A stretch of DNA of 64,000 bases. Source: Gigaspora margarita. Its lineage: Eukaryota > Glomeromycota > Glomeromycetes > Diversisporales > Gigasporaceae. The DNA lies in contig WTPW01001146.1 of the NCBI GenBank assembly GCA_009809945.1, positions 80,991 to 144,990 on the forward strand. The letters are read 5' to 3'. Made by a program: the position numbers and the translations under genes. The notes under the pieces were generated by a model. It searched no databases. It was not told the origin of the DNA and worked only from the letters and a program-made list of their open reading frames with translations. Of the stretch, positions 35,101 through 46,710 are shown one piece after another. Positions within the stretch are counted from its first letter, which is position 1, and every line of letters begins with the position of its first letter.

Positions 35101-35427
35101 CCATATTTTACTGAAAATAAGCTACCCTTTTTAGCCAAAAAGTTATACAAAAAAACATGGAGATGGCTTATTTTCAGATTGTTAAACTTTTTGAAAAATT
35201 GAAAAACGTACTAATAAAAAGTTGTCCAAATGCTATAAACTTTTTATTGTAAATGTATTTCGTTGTTTTGAACAACTTTACTTAATCACACTTTTGAGGT
35301 TTATATAGTAAAATAAAAACTTTTATATGTAGTGACTGTTAACGATTTCTTTAAAAAATTTAAAAATTCTTCTGAAAATCTGGGAGGTAGCTTCTTTTGG
35401 AGGTAGCTTATTTTTGGCATTATACGG
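35101..35427. mobile_element. Family Y MITE in S element
   Basis: Ends CCATATTTTACTGAAAATAA and the inverse TTATTTTTGGCATTATACGG. TA at 35099-35100 and 35428-35429. Removal restores AAACTAATACCTTC, as expected from S. Confidence 0.88.
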
Positions 35428-35462
35428 TAATACCTTCTATCTATATATATTTTGGGGTTCTA

Positions 35463-35990
35463 TTCACTAGTCATGTGAAGAATAATCATAGTGAAACGTG
35501 ATACAGATCATATATGAAAATCACTATAGATCCAAATATGCTGTGCAACTATCTAAACATATTTTTTACTAAGTTAACAACACATGCTAACTAATTGAAA
35601 GTTGTAGAGCTCATTGAGGCTGTTCTAACAGTAGTTAGATCATCCAAATTGGCTAGTAAATAGCAAGAAAACATTAAAAACTATTGGGTGACTATGTAAA
35701 ATCTTTATATAAACAATATTTGTTTATATAGAGATTTTACATAGTCATCCAATTGTTTTTTAATGATATTTTGCCATTCACTAGACTGATTTGAATGATT
35801 TAACTACTGTTAGAACCTTCTTAACAGGCTCTACAACTTTTAATTAGTTAGCATGTACCATTAATTTAGTAGCAAAAATTTTTTAGATAGGTAAACACTA
35901 TATTTGAGTCTATATATATGATCTATATCACGTTTTACTATAATTATTCTTTATATGACTGGTTAATCACCAATTAAAATAATATATTAA
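35463..35990. repeat. Family V palindrome, copy 3 (~0.5 kb)
   Basis: Arms ACTAGTCATGTGAAGAATAA and the inverse near 35940-35965. The centre near 35707 reads AAACAATATTTGTTTATATA. It shares modules (AATTGAAAGTTGTAGAGCTC) with the V copies at 22361 and 44390. Non-coding. Confidence 0.68.
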
Positions 35991-37890
35991 AACTTTAGAT
36001 GTTTTAGAATTTAACCAATCCTAAACTATCTGAAGTAATACAAAACCTTAATGATTACAAAATGTTTGTATTTTTAAATATGGAGAAATCTATTTGTCAC
36101 ATCCAGTAACACACTTATTTGTCACAGGTTTATTTATAACTCAAAATTTTACTAAGGTAATACCTATTGCACTTCTAACAAAAAATGATTCTCTCGCAAT
36201 TCTGTATTAATTTTGATCCTAACTTTAATTTAACTTTATTTTAATATTAATATAGCCTTATTGGCTATGACAAATAAATGTGTAACAGGATATGACAAAT
36301 ACATTTATCTTTTAAATATAATCTATTTTTGTTATTTGTTATTTATCTTTTAAATAACAAAGTGATAAATAACAATGTTACAATATTATTTATACTATTT
36401 AAAAGTTATTTGCAAACCCTAATTTGATTGGTATGATTGGAGATATGAAAAATAAAAATATCTACTCTGCAGAATATAAATAATCCCTAATTTAAATAGT
36501 AATTTTTTAGTATTATAGTACACGATATCTAAAAACTAAAATAATTTTAAAAATTAATAGCTCATAATACAAAAAAGATATAAAAAAAAAGCTGCTATAT
36601 TGTAGCCAAGTTAATTTGCTACAACTTAGCAGCTTTATTTTAAAAATAATTATTATATATTCTTGATTTATAACATTTTAAATATGCTCAATTTTTATAT
36701 AATATGTTAAAAAATTAATAAAAATTGGAACAAGTCACATGTTTTGGCCTTTGTTTATTGGCTAATTTTAAAAAATTTGTAAATTAATAAAATTTTAGCC
36801 ATTAAAAAAAATTGTTTAACCAATTAAAATACAAGAAATCAACAAAACATCAAATTTCATTATAAATTTTTTCAAAATAGGACAAATTATACATTTTAGT
36901 CTTTAGGTATTGTGTACTATACTAAGTAAATTTCTTTAATATTTAATAACTTTTGATTCATTAGCCTATTTTGAATGATTTAACTACCAAAATGTTTGTC
37001 TTAGTAAAACCATTCTAACAAGCCCAAAATCGCCAAATTCTAATAACAGATTTCAAAATTAGTAAAGATTTGTATTGCTAATCAAATTGGTTATATATAA
37101 AAACTAATTTATTAATCTTAGGATCCTGTAATTGGAATTTGGCAGTTTTGGTCTTGTTATAATTGTTTTACTAAAACAAATATTTTAGTAGTTAAATTAT
37201 CTAAAACAGGCCAATAGATTAAAAGTTATTCAATATTAAAAAAATTTACTTAATGAGTCTAAAAAATTACTATTAAAATTACATAAAGTTAAATGATTTT
37301 GGGGCCCTGTAATTAGATTTTAATAATTTTGGGCTTTTTAGAATCGTCTTATTGAAACAAGCACTTTGGTTGTTAAATTATACAATAGACCAGTGGATCA
37401 AAAGTTATTATTAATTTCAAAATTTTTTTTAAATTTAAATAGTCTCACCAACACTTTATTCATTTTAAAGAATTGTATCTATAAGCAATAGTTACAAGTA
37501 ATTTCTTAAAATAAAAGTCTAATATTATTTGATATTTTGCTTATTTTGGCAAATTTTCAAATATGATCTGCTGCACTGCTCAAATTTTGGTTTGAATCAG
37601 AAAGCTTATTATGACTGCCTACTTTTTAAACCTCCTTCTTTTAACTTCCTAAATAAAAGAATTCTACTAGAAAAAACAATATATAACAAAAAAAAAGGTA
37701 ATGTTATAAAAAGAGAGAAAAACCTACACAATCTAAGTAAAATAACCAAAATAAATATCAAATAACACAAATGGAAAGAAAAAAGAAAAAGACAAAAAAG
37801 AAATAGTATATATAGCTAAGTACCATCAAATAATACAAAAAAAAAAACAAAATAAAAAAAAAGTAGAAAAAGAAAATAAAAAACATTATT
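35991..37890. other. Gene-free AT-rich tract with small inverted repeats and W remains
   Basis: 36085-36312 is a small TIR element (TATTTGTCACATCCAGTAAC against its inverse near 36270-36305). 36588-36643 is a hairpin (AAAGCTGCT...AGCAGCTTT). 36930-37440 matches W internal modules (TAACTACCAAAATGTTTGTC). 37441-37890 is A-rich and shows no gene. The frame at 37529-37765 has no features. Confidence 0.55.
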
Positions 37891-39039
37891 TATTTTTTTT
37901 TTTTTTTATTCTTTGACGAGTCTGCTAGAAACTTATGAATGAACAGAAGAATACTATGCTAAATAAATTTTACAAAATACTCAGTTCTAACTCTTATAAG
38001 CCTAATACTACTCAGTTTTTTAAAAAGAACCTAAGTGTACCCTGTCATACTGTTTCCCTAACAAAACAGGTTTTGATGATAACCCGTCAGTGACCATACC
38101 AAAAGGGCTTTTTGTTCCTCTCGATAAAGCCTAACATCCCATCTTCTACCAATATTTCTATCTCTTTATATTTCTCCAAAACCTTCTCCTTCTGTTTTCT
38201 ATTACTTTCCTTTGGACCTTCTGTTAACTTCTTTCCTTTTTACTTCTTTTTCTCTATTTTACTAGTAGTCTTCTTTTTCTTTTTGTCTTTACATATGATG
38301 CCCATTTCTTTCTCCCATTCATTCACCATCTGGCAATAATCTTTTCAGATTATTTTGAAAAAACTATTCCAAACTATATTTAAGATATCTTCAATAATTT
38401 GGTTCATTAGTTTATTGGTCCAGAAATGCCTTTAAATTCTCTTCTAGACTTTGTAACAAAACAAACCCTTGGTTAATCCTATTTGTGTTTTAACAATTTT
38501 CTTATGTTCTTTTCCAAAAACTAGTTGATTAATTTCTGTTTGGATAGTCTTTTCTGAACATCTTCTGACAAATTGTTCCAGGTGATCTTGGCAGCAACTG
38601 ATTGAATACTCTACCATAAAGTTTCATAACTTATATATTTCGCTAAATATTTGTGCACCTCCTTTATGTTTGCATTACAAGATAGACAATTTGGGCCCTC
38701 ATAGAGATCTGGTTTTCTTTTGTTTAACAAAACAAGCAGAAGAAGATTTTCTTACAGACACTTAATAATAAAACATGCTTTCTTACTTTTTCTATCTGTT
38801 GTGCCTCGTATTCCAGTTATCTCTTTAAGCTTCTTCCAGAAAAATACCAGATCTTGTCATTGTATCTGTCTTCTTGTACTATACTAAATGCTATCTGTGA
38901 GTGTCGCCATTCACACCTATGTACATATTGTTCAGTGTTTTTATAAAAGCTCGAGGAGGTGCCTCTACTAGCCAATCTTTTCAATATAAGACACTCTGAA
39001 ATCTTGAATTTTCTTCTATGTTTACTTGGATTTTCTCTA

Positions 39040-39700
39040 ATACCGTGCAGCCTTTTTTTGCAAGTTTATTTGCAAAGTCATTCCACTTGTTATTACTATG
39101 ACTCTTAACTTTGTTAAGCTCTAGAGTAATATCTTTGTTTTAATCAGATCTATGATTTTTTCTACTAAAAGAAAATTGGGCCTTTTTTGTACCTTGCTTG
39201 TTGATTCAAGAGAAAACCCTACTTCGATTGCACTAATCACTACCTCACTGTCTGTATATACTATAGCTTCTGATGAGATAGAAATTGTTAAGAGTATAGT
39301 CCATATTGCTACTAGCTCTGCCTTTGTTGATGATGGCCATTGTGATAATCTAATTGATATTGTATTCAAAATTTTACTCTTCGTATTACTCAGTTGGACC
39401 TATCCTGCTTCCATCATGCATTGAGGACCGCTAATACTCATATTTTCTACCAAAGAACTGTCTGTATAAAAAATAAAACTACCGTAATTTCTATCTAAAT
39501 TTTTCCTAAGACTATTTACTAAAAGAAATTCTGTTTCACTCTCTAGCTTTTCTTTTAAAATTAACTCTATTTCAATACTATTTACAATTTTAATACTACT
39601 GAAAACTCGCTCTTCTAACTCTGTACTATTTAATTTTTTCCTTTTTTTTATGCCTGGAACCATGTCTGCAGTTATCATAAATTTCTGGTTTTCATTTTTT
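39040..39700 (-). pseudogene. LINE RNase H domain
   Basis: On the minus strand: FYTDSS (39452, first Asp), SSTKAELVAIWTIL (Glu), EAIVYTDSEVVISAI (second active-site Asp) and, after a frameshift near 39120, KVKSHSNNKWNDFANKLAKK (the His-containing motif). All catalytic positions survive but in broken frames. It follows RT in the same LINE. Confidence 0.85.
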
Positions 39701-40679
39701 CTATAGGGTCTGGGGAGAACCCCTATGATATCATCCTTTTTTATCCATCTTGCACATAAATCTTTTTCTTTTTCTACGTCTATTTGGCAACCTTTACATT
39801 TGAAGATACAGATATTAGTCGTATCTTGAAGTGAATTGTAAAAACTATTAGATCTTTATTCCTTTTCTGAGTTATTCGACCAAAATTCTGATTGCTTTGG
39901 TTTGACTTAAAAACAACCCAATCTTTTACCCTTTAATCCTTAGAGATAGAGGCTGTTCTGAGTTCTAATGCTAGTATATTAGGGTTCAGAACGTTAAGAC
40001 TTGCTACAACTTCTCTTGTAGTTGGGTTTATGACTACTTTCTTTTCTATTTCAGCAAACCAGTGAGCTTTCTTTCCTTGAATAGGAAGGCCTAAGACTTT
40101 TTTTAACTATTGCCAGGTAATCAAAACCTTATTTTCTGAATCAATTAATTGTCCTATATATGTTAAATTGAGCTTGTTTACATGTTTGTATGATTGATAG
40201 AAGCACTCAGGTGACAAAAAGCTCCTAATCATCAACAAATGTTTTTCTGGAGTAATAATATCTTCTGTGAGTGCTATTTCTAGATTTCTTTCTCTTGCTT
40301 TAAGAAAAATTAAACAATCTAGATTGCTTTTTCACAATTTTTCTAAAATTACTATATCTGACTCATTAATAGATCTTTCGCTTGTTGCTACTAAAAATCA
40401 GCCTTGTGTTATACATTTCTTTGCAAAATTTGCTTCGATACCTGTACTGTTTAGCCTATAGATAAGACTTGTTATTTGCCTTGTAAAAACTTCATTGCTA
40501 AGTTTCTTACAGTTGCCTAGATTTTTGTGCGTAACTAGGTGATTACTTGTTGTACATGCAAACTCTATTTTATTCTTCACCAACCTTATAAAGGGTTGAT
40601 GAATTGTATCTAAAGCCCTTCGTGGGAGGTTAACTATTTGTAAAATATAGCTTAGCTTGAGAAGAATACACATATTATT

Positions 40680-41930
40680 GATATATGAAAGTTGGCTAAT
40701 TGAAAGTTTTTTGTGATAAAGTGTTTCACAGAATTGCTATGTAATCCACTTCGCTTTTGCTTTGATGAGCTTCTCATTCCTTGTTTGGTTTAGCTATATG
40801 CCCAAGAACCGTACTAAAGTATTTTTCCTTTTTGCTATAATTTTATTTTGAGATAATAAAATTAACTTCTCCTCTCTTGAGTTAAGGACTACCAGCTTAG
40901 ACTTTTAAGGATTAATTTTAATATCATTTATCTTGTAGAATTCTTTTGCAATCTTAATTATTACTTCTAGTTGTTGTTTATTACTAGCTACCCATGTTGT
41001 ATCATCTGTATATGCAATTGCTGTACATTGAGTTGAATAACTATTGGAGTATGCTTTATACTTCTCTAAGCTCAAATCATAGCTCAGATTAGTTTCATTT
41101 TGTACATAAAAAAGAAGCAGGTCGTAGAAAATTCTCCAAACTAGAGGTAATATTACTTTCCTCTGGTCTATTCCATCTATAGCTCTAAAGCTAGTACTGA
41201 GCCCTAGAGCTATGATAATCTTTATTTGATGCTCCCCAAAAAGGTCCAAAATAAAATTAATTGAGATGGCTGGCAGCTTTAAATGTACAAGAGCTCTTTC
41301 AAGCATCACTAGCGAAAACTAAGTCAAAAGCTTTTTGCATGTCTTGCAAAAGTATCCACAACTCCTTCTTTTTTTCTACTGCTTCTTCTATCATTGAGTT
41401 TAAGATGTATATAGAGGCCTTTGTTGAACAACCAGGAAGTCCTGCAAAATTGTATCCTTTGAGTACTGTGTTTTCTTTAAAGATCTTGAATAGGCATAAT
41501 ATGAAAATTTTTGTAATACACTTTCTAAAAGTTTTCAAAAGTGCGATAGGTCTTATATTATTGAGATTATAACCCAATCTTCATTTTTGGAGATCACATA
41601 CAGCTGAGCCATTTTTTACTTATTTGGGACTAAACCGGTTTGTATACATGCTGAGGTAAAGTTTCTAAAAATAGCATGCATTTTGCAATCTGCGTTTTTA
41701 ATTAGAATATAACTTATTCCTGAAATGCCCAGTGCTGATTTCAAACTCAAACTACTTAACATCTGCTTCTATTCTTTCTTTAAGACTTCTTCCAAAAGAT
41801 TCTCGTAAAAATTCTCTTGAATATAGCTAGCAGATTTATAGATTTCTGCCCATTTTTGGGTCAGAAGATTTGGCCTTGCATTTCTTTTTTGGTACTGATT
41901 CTGAAAATGCTTTTTTGTTTGAGACATGAC
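40680..41930 (-). pseudogene. LINE reverse transcriptase domain
   Basis: On the minus strand: NLLTQKWAEIYKS, then LSLKSALGISGIS (the LPNGKAPGPDGI-type motif), NNIRPIALLKTF (41560-41525), FAGLPGCSTKASIYIL (41455-41408), LWILLQDMQKAFD (41360-41325) and YTDDTTWVASNK (about 41005-40970), which keeps the catalytic YxDD. The frames at 41299-41577 and 40905-41309 together cover fingers, palm and YxDD with one frameshift near 41305. The thumb continues to about 40680. The ATG at 41309 is internal, not a true start. Confidence 0.87.
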
Positions 41931-42801
41931 TTCTTCAGATTTTGTAATGAGCTCTCAGACTATGATCTTGTTTTTCTAATACTAGCTTGTTAATTATGAT
42001 TTTGTTATATAGTTTATTTAGGAGACTCATTAATATCTGGCCTTGGTTATTAACTATTATTTCACAACATTTTTTAACTTTTTCCTGGATTTTTTTGTTT
42101 CTGCTAATAGTATTCTCAGCTAAGCATTTTTTCTCTAAAATTTTTTTCTAGCCTCACAGATCCTGTTCTCTTTCATCCAAATTTTGCGGCTATAATAATT
42201 CTATCTCTAGATCTAGCTTTTTAATTATATGCAATATGTTGTTATTTGCAGAAACTACTGTATTACTATTTAGCTGAGACACTTTGCTGTCACGGATACT
42301 TCTAATAATTTTGCCCAAAACCAGAATGCTTTTCTCTAACTCTGTCTTAACTTTGGATCTTTTCCTGCTACAACCTGTGTTCAAGATTTTCTTCTTTGGT
42401 AACGTTTGATTGGCTGCTTTTATTATTGCATTGTGAATAATGTCCCAAAGATGATCTAATTCTTTTTTATCTGTGTGTTGTTCATTTCTGCTCTCTCTAA
42501 AATATTAAGATCCTGATTCCCTTCTAATAGTCTTTGGAGCAACGTAGTATAATTTTCTCAGTCTTTTTCGCTTGCTTTATCATACAAGTAAATTGTTCTC
42601 TTCTGTCCATGTTGCTTTATTGTGAACAAACTTTTTTTCTCAATTAGATAAAAAACATTATTATAACCTGTGCCAAATGTAAAAATTATATAACAACTAC
42701 AATTATCGTATATCTTTATTGTAAAGCTTTGCTTTAACTAAATTATTTTTTCTGACTCTAATTTAACTTTTGGATATCTCTTTTACTATCAGCATAGCTT
42801 A

Positions 42802-43704
42802 GGAGGCTTCCAGAAATTACATAATATTTTGTTACTAATAAATTTCAAAATTTTATCCCATCTATCCACACTTGATACTTTATTAGCCAATCAAATTTTA
42901 TATTTTTTAAAATTTATTCATATGTTTTAATTTATGAAATTGATAATAACTATTGCTCTACTGGACCAATTTAGATAATTAAACTACCAAAATGTTTATC
43001 TTGCTAAGATGATTATAACAAGCCCAAAATCATTAAAACCAATCACAGGATCCTATGATCTTTCAACTTTTGTATAATTTTAATAGTAATTTTTTAGAAT
43101 TACTAAATAAATTTCTTTAATATTGAATAACCTTTGATCTACTAGTCTATTATGGATATTTAACTACCAAAATATTTATCTCAGTGAGATGATTCTAATA
43201 AGCCCAAAATCACTAAATTCTAATCATTGGATTTCAAGATCAATAAAGATTTTATTGTTTGACTAACAATACAAATCTTTATCGATTTTGGAATTTTGTA
43301 ATTAGAATTTGGTAATTTTGGACTTGTTAGAATTGTCTCACTAAGACAAACATTTTGGAGTTAATCATCCAAAATGGGCTGGTGGATCAAAAGTTATTCA
43401 ATATTAAAGAAATTTACTTAGTAATTCTAAAAATCACTATTAAAATTACACAAAAGTTAAAAGATCTTGGGACCCTGTGATTAGATTTTAACGATTTTGG
43501 GATTGTTAGAATCGTTTCAGTGAGACAAACATTTTGGTAGTTAAATCATCTAAATTGGCCCAGTAGAACAATAGTTATTAATAATTTTATAATTTTATAT
43601 GTTTGGTCAGAATTATAAAAATTTGACCAGAATTATAATTATGACCTAATATTTTCGGGACCCTACCCACTCACCAAAAAATTATGTAATTTCTGAAAGC
43701 CCCC
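42802..43704. mobile_element. Family W element, complete (PIF/Harbinger-like)
   Basis: Left end GGAGGCTTCCAGAAATTACA, right end, inverted, GGGGGCTTTCAGAAATTACA. TTA at 42799-42801 and 43705-43707. The 903-bp body is internally palindromic, with ACTACCAAAATGTTTATCTT modules repeated in both orientations. It inserted in the 5' part of the minus-strand LINE. Non-coding. Confidence 0.85.
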
Positions 43705-44220
43705 TTATTATCATGTTATCTGAAGTAGCATGTGCTATCTCATAGCTGCAACAAATATATAACTGCAATTTACTGAGTTTGTCTAAAAATAAAAGGTATG
43801 AATATTATTGATCTTTTGACAAAAGTAAACTGTTCTGTCCACTTTTTATGAAAATTTTGAAGAAGAAAAAATAGATAGAAGAAGTAATAGGAGACATATC
43901 AAATTTAAAGGAAATTAACTAAAAAATTTATTTTCTTATTGTTTTTAGTTGTTTTGCTACAGATTACTTTGTTAACAGAAAAGCTTTTTAGCTTCATACC
44001 AAAATTTCTTGTATAAAAGCACTATCTTCTGCTAGTTATTTTGCAAGAAGACACTTTTGACTTGTATATTAAATATAAAAAAGAGTTCCTGGGAGAATAG
44101 TTGACCTTTATAAAAACTATTTTCTGTATTATTTTAGTACACATTATATGTAGGCCACTTTTCAACAAAGGATTTTTGTTTTTCTTCATTAGAAAAATTT
44201 GGCCCAAGTAATTGTCAGAA
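43705..44220 (-). pseudogene. Probable 5' part of the LINE (end of endonuclease)
   Basis: Just beyond W, the minus-strand reading HATSDNMI (about 43735-43712) resembles the SDH motif that closes an apurinic endonuclease domain, with His changed to Asn. Further 5' the text is too decayed to align. A 61-codon frame at 44022-44207 is open but unrecognised. Confidence 0.4.
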
Positions 44221-44229
44221 AGAGTTGTG

Positions 44230-45090
44230 ATTCCAGAATTGGAGTATATAAATAATTTTAAAAAATATAAATTTTATTGGCTAATATAGTATTAGATATA
44301 GGTATATGAAATAAAATTTTAAAATTTATTAGTAACAAAAAATTATATAATTTTTGCAATATATAATTAAAATTATACAAGTTTATATTAATTGATGATC
44401 TGCTAGTTAACAGATGCATGATCATAGTATAACATGATGCAAATAACTATATAAATTACTTATAGACAAAATGCCATGATTACTTAAAGAAAAATAATTT
44501 TTTACTAAGTTAATAGTTAATGCCCACTAATTAAAAGTTGTAGCGCTCTCTGAGACACATCTAACAGTAGTTGGATCGTTAAAATTGGTCCAGTAGATAT
44601 AAAGATATTATTAAAAATGATTGGCTAACTATATAAAATTCTATGTAAACAAATATTTGGTTAATAAAATTTTATATAGTCAGCCAATCATTTTTTGATA
44701 ATAACTTAGCATCTGCTAGACCAATTTTAATGATCTTACCTTTTTTAGATTCGTCATAATGAGCTCTATAGCTTTCAATTAATGGATATTGGCTATTAGC
44801 TTAGTAAAAAATAGTATGATTATAGCATTTCTGCTATAATAATCTATGTTATAGGTAAAAATGCTATGATCACCCAAGAAAAAATATTTTTTTTACTAAC
44901 TTAACAGCCAATAGCACTAATTAAAAGTTGTAGAGCTCATTATAATGAATTTAAAGAAGGTGGGATTATTAAAATTGGCCTAGTAGATGCTGAGTTATTA
45001 TCAAAAAGCTATTGGCTAACTATATAAAATTTTATGTAACCAAATGTTTGTTTAGGCTGTGCAAATAAAATTAATTATTTTTCATAATAT
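44230..45090. repeat. W fragment followed by family V palindromes
   Basis: 44230-44365 ends in TAGTAACAAAAAATTATATA, as in W. 44390-45060 consists of V modules (TTGATGATCTGCTAGTTAAC, TTAAAAGTTGTAGCGCTC, CTATATAAAATTCTATGTAA) in direct and inverted copies with tips near 44650 and 44840. No gene. Confidence 0.6.
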
Positions 45091-45094
45091 ATTA

Positions 45095-45260
45095 AGGGCC
45101 GTGTTATTAATTACCTGATTATTTTTTATTAGAGGCCTACCCACCCTCCCTCCCTCTTTAATATTGATTTGGTCAGGTTTCTATATAATTTTAACAATTT
45201 TTACCCTTTCTCCCTCTAAAAAATCAACTAATTTTTGGCACTTCCCTAAAGTAAAAAGAC
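45095..45260. repeat. Dispersed repeat GGGCC(G/A)TGTTATTAAT, copy 1
   Basis: GGGCCGTGTTATTAATTACC, then AGAGGCCTACCCACC, TTTGGTCAGGTTTCTATATA and a GGCACTTCCCTAA end. A second copy is at 52830-52985. It is probably a small DNA transposon. The ends are only weakly inverted, so classification is open. Confidence 0.6.
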
Positions 45261-45269
45261 AATTAGGAC

Positions 45270-45730
45270 TAGGGTACCTGGCATAGCAAAAAATTTAATG
45301 TGCCATATGCTATGCCAACTATTTAAATTCATGCCAAGATGCCACCCTGGCATGCCATTAAATTACATATACATAATATTAATAAAAAAATTTTGTATAT
45401 TTAATATTAAAACTGTTTTATAACTAAAATTATATACCAAAATTCTTACTTTAAGGTCAAAAATTAATTGTTATTGTAAATGTTTTGTTATTTATATATA
45501 TTTTTTACAATTTCTTATATTTTTTATATATATACAAGATCCTGTAATTTTATTGGATCCGGACCAAGAATTTTAGAATAGGAAATAATTTTAGCCTGAA
45601 ATTTTCTTGATATAAAGCACTTTATATAAGTGGCATGCCTAATATCNATTTGANATTTTGGCATGCCATAGGCATGCCTCAATTGGCATGCTATAGTGGC
45701 ATGCCAATGACTGCTATGCCAGGTACCCTA
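45270..45730. mobile_element. hAT-like element with TGGCATGCC repeats
   Basis: Ends TAGGGTACCTGGCATAGCA and the inverse TGCTATGCCAGGTACCCTA. The flanks ATTAGGAC (45262-45269) and CTTAGGAC (45731-45738) match at seven of eight. Several palindromic GGCATGCC motifs near both ends may be transposase-binding sites. Two ambiguous bases at 45647 and 45654. Confidence 0.83.
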
Positions 45731-45805
45731 CTTAGGACCCAGTTGTTATTGTATAAGTATAAAAAAATGTTATATAAAATTTTAGAGAAATTCTAGGCAT
45801 CTCTA

Positions 45806-45836
45806 GCCAGAGATATATAACTTATATATCTCTGGC
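45806..45836. repeat. Perfect 15-bp-arm palindrome
   Basis: GCCAGAGATATATAA, one C, then the exact reverse complement. It lies about 370 bp upstream of the FAR1-MULE gene. It may be a regulatory hairpin or a foldback relic. Confidence 0.75.
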
Positions 45837-46409
45837 CCATGAACAATCAAATAACACTGTGGTCACATATCAAAGCTTCAGTTAATAAATCATATTTCTG
45901 ACCCCAAGAACTGTCGTCACAGTGAAATTTGAGTGCAGATTTCACCCTAACCTGATCTATATATATCGTTAGCATCGTATGTGTGTATTACAATACCAAC
46001 AAAGAATTTAAGAATTTTCGCTGCACCAACACCCTTTCAAATTTTCAAACAATAACAGATAAACAACTTATACTAAACAATAGTGATAGCGATTTAAGAC
46101 CAACATCAGTTGGCAAAAAAAAATTAAAAGATAGTTGCCTCTCTTACCAGATCTAGATTTATAAATAGTAAACAGTTATTACTTAGTATTGTTACGTGCG
46201 TTTTAAAGACATAAGAAAAAAAATTTTTCCAACCTTAAGCTCGGTAGAGTATGCTGTGCAAAAATTTCAAACAAACGATAAACCAAACTTTTTAACTAGT
46301 AACAACCCAATAAATTTCAAACCAAAACCCGTTGGTCTTGAAAAAAAATTGTGTTTAACAATAGCTAGTATGCAACAAAAAGTAGCATCACAAGTGCAGC
46401 TCGCTCATG

Positions 46410-46517
46410 GTAAGATTTTAATTGTTTAATATATAAAATTAGTGTTGGCATTGGACATATGTCCAATGCCAACACTATTTTGTTCAAAAGACTTATAGAT
46501 GTTTCTAATATTTTAAG
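46410..46517 (+). other. Predicted 108-bp GT-AG intron in the MULE gene
   Basis: Donor GTAAGA at 46410, branch-like CTAAT at 46505 and acceptor TTTTAAG at 46511-46517. Splicing keeps frame: CAT G joins AA GCT ACT AAC to give HEATNYDKNYEPEE, entering the EPET repeats. A second AG three bases on (AAGAAG) would remove one residue, a NAGNAG acceptor. Most of the intron centre is the palindrome at 46441-46476. Confidence 0.6.
46441..46476. repeat. Perfect 36-bp palindrome inside the intron
   Basis: AGTGTTGGCATTGGACAT followed directly by its exact reverse complement, with no spacer. It could be a minimal foldback insertion or an RNA hairpin in the pre-mRNA. Confidence 0.9.
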
Positions 46518-46544
46518 AAGCTACTAACTACGATAAAAACTACG

Positions 46545-46710
46545 AACCTGAAGAACTCGAGTCAGAGACCTCATTCGAACCTGAAACCCCATCAGAACCA
46601 GAGACTATATTGGAACCCGAAACCCTATCAGGACTAGAGTTTACATTGAAACCTGAGACCCCATTGGAACCTGAAGCCACAGTAGAACCTAAAACCTCAT
46701 TGAAATTAAG
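46545..46710 (+). repeat. EPET coding repeat (acidic linker)
   Basis: About nine degenerate copies of an 18-24-bp unit GAACCTGAAACC(C/T)CATC. They read as (S/T/L)-x-EPET in the frame of the MULE gene. Because the period is mostly a multiple of three, the frame is kept, unlike the non-coding minisatellites elsewhere in the window. Confidence 0.75.

Larger units (their letters stand above)
34652..35461 (-). mobile_element. Family S MITE, copy 3, with two nested MITEs
   Basis: Reverse orientation to copies 1 and 2. It begins AAGGATCCAAAATATATATT and ends ATATTTTGGGGTTCT. The body (CTCAAAAATAAGCAAA twice) matches S. It is interrupted by X at 34686-34979 and Y at 35101-35427. No clear TSD for S here. 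The minus-strand frame at 34917-35150 spans parts of all three and is not a gene. Confidence 0.78.
37891..42801 (-). pseudogene. LINE-type non-LTR retrotransposon, main body
   Basis: Reads on the minus strand from 42801 down to a T-run at 37891-37907, which is its poly(A) tail. Domain order: linker after endonuclease (42190-42680, with KKILNTGCSRKRSK), RT (about 40680-41930), basic Cys region (39740-39860, KCKGCQIDVEKEKD), RNase H (39040-39680), zinc knuckle (about 38640-38705, GPNCLSCNANIKEVHK) and C-terminal tail. Many frameshifts and stops. The W element at 42802 separates it from possible endonuclease sequence. Plus-strand frames in this region are shadows. Confidence 0.87.

Noticed and set aside
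36588..36643. Rho-independent terminator-like hairpin followed by T's
   Set aside because: There is no bacterial gene context. It is better read as a small inverted repeat.
38112..41572. Plus-strand frames at 38112, 39152, 40267 and 41261
   Set aside because: They are antisense to the RT, RNase H and C-terminal regions of the minus-strand LINE.
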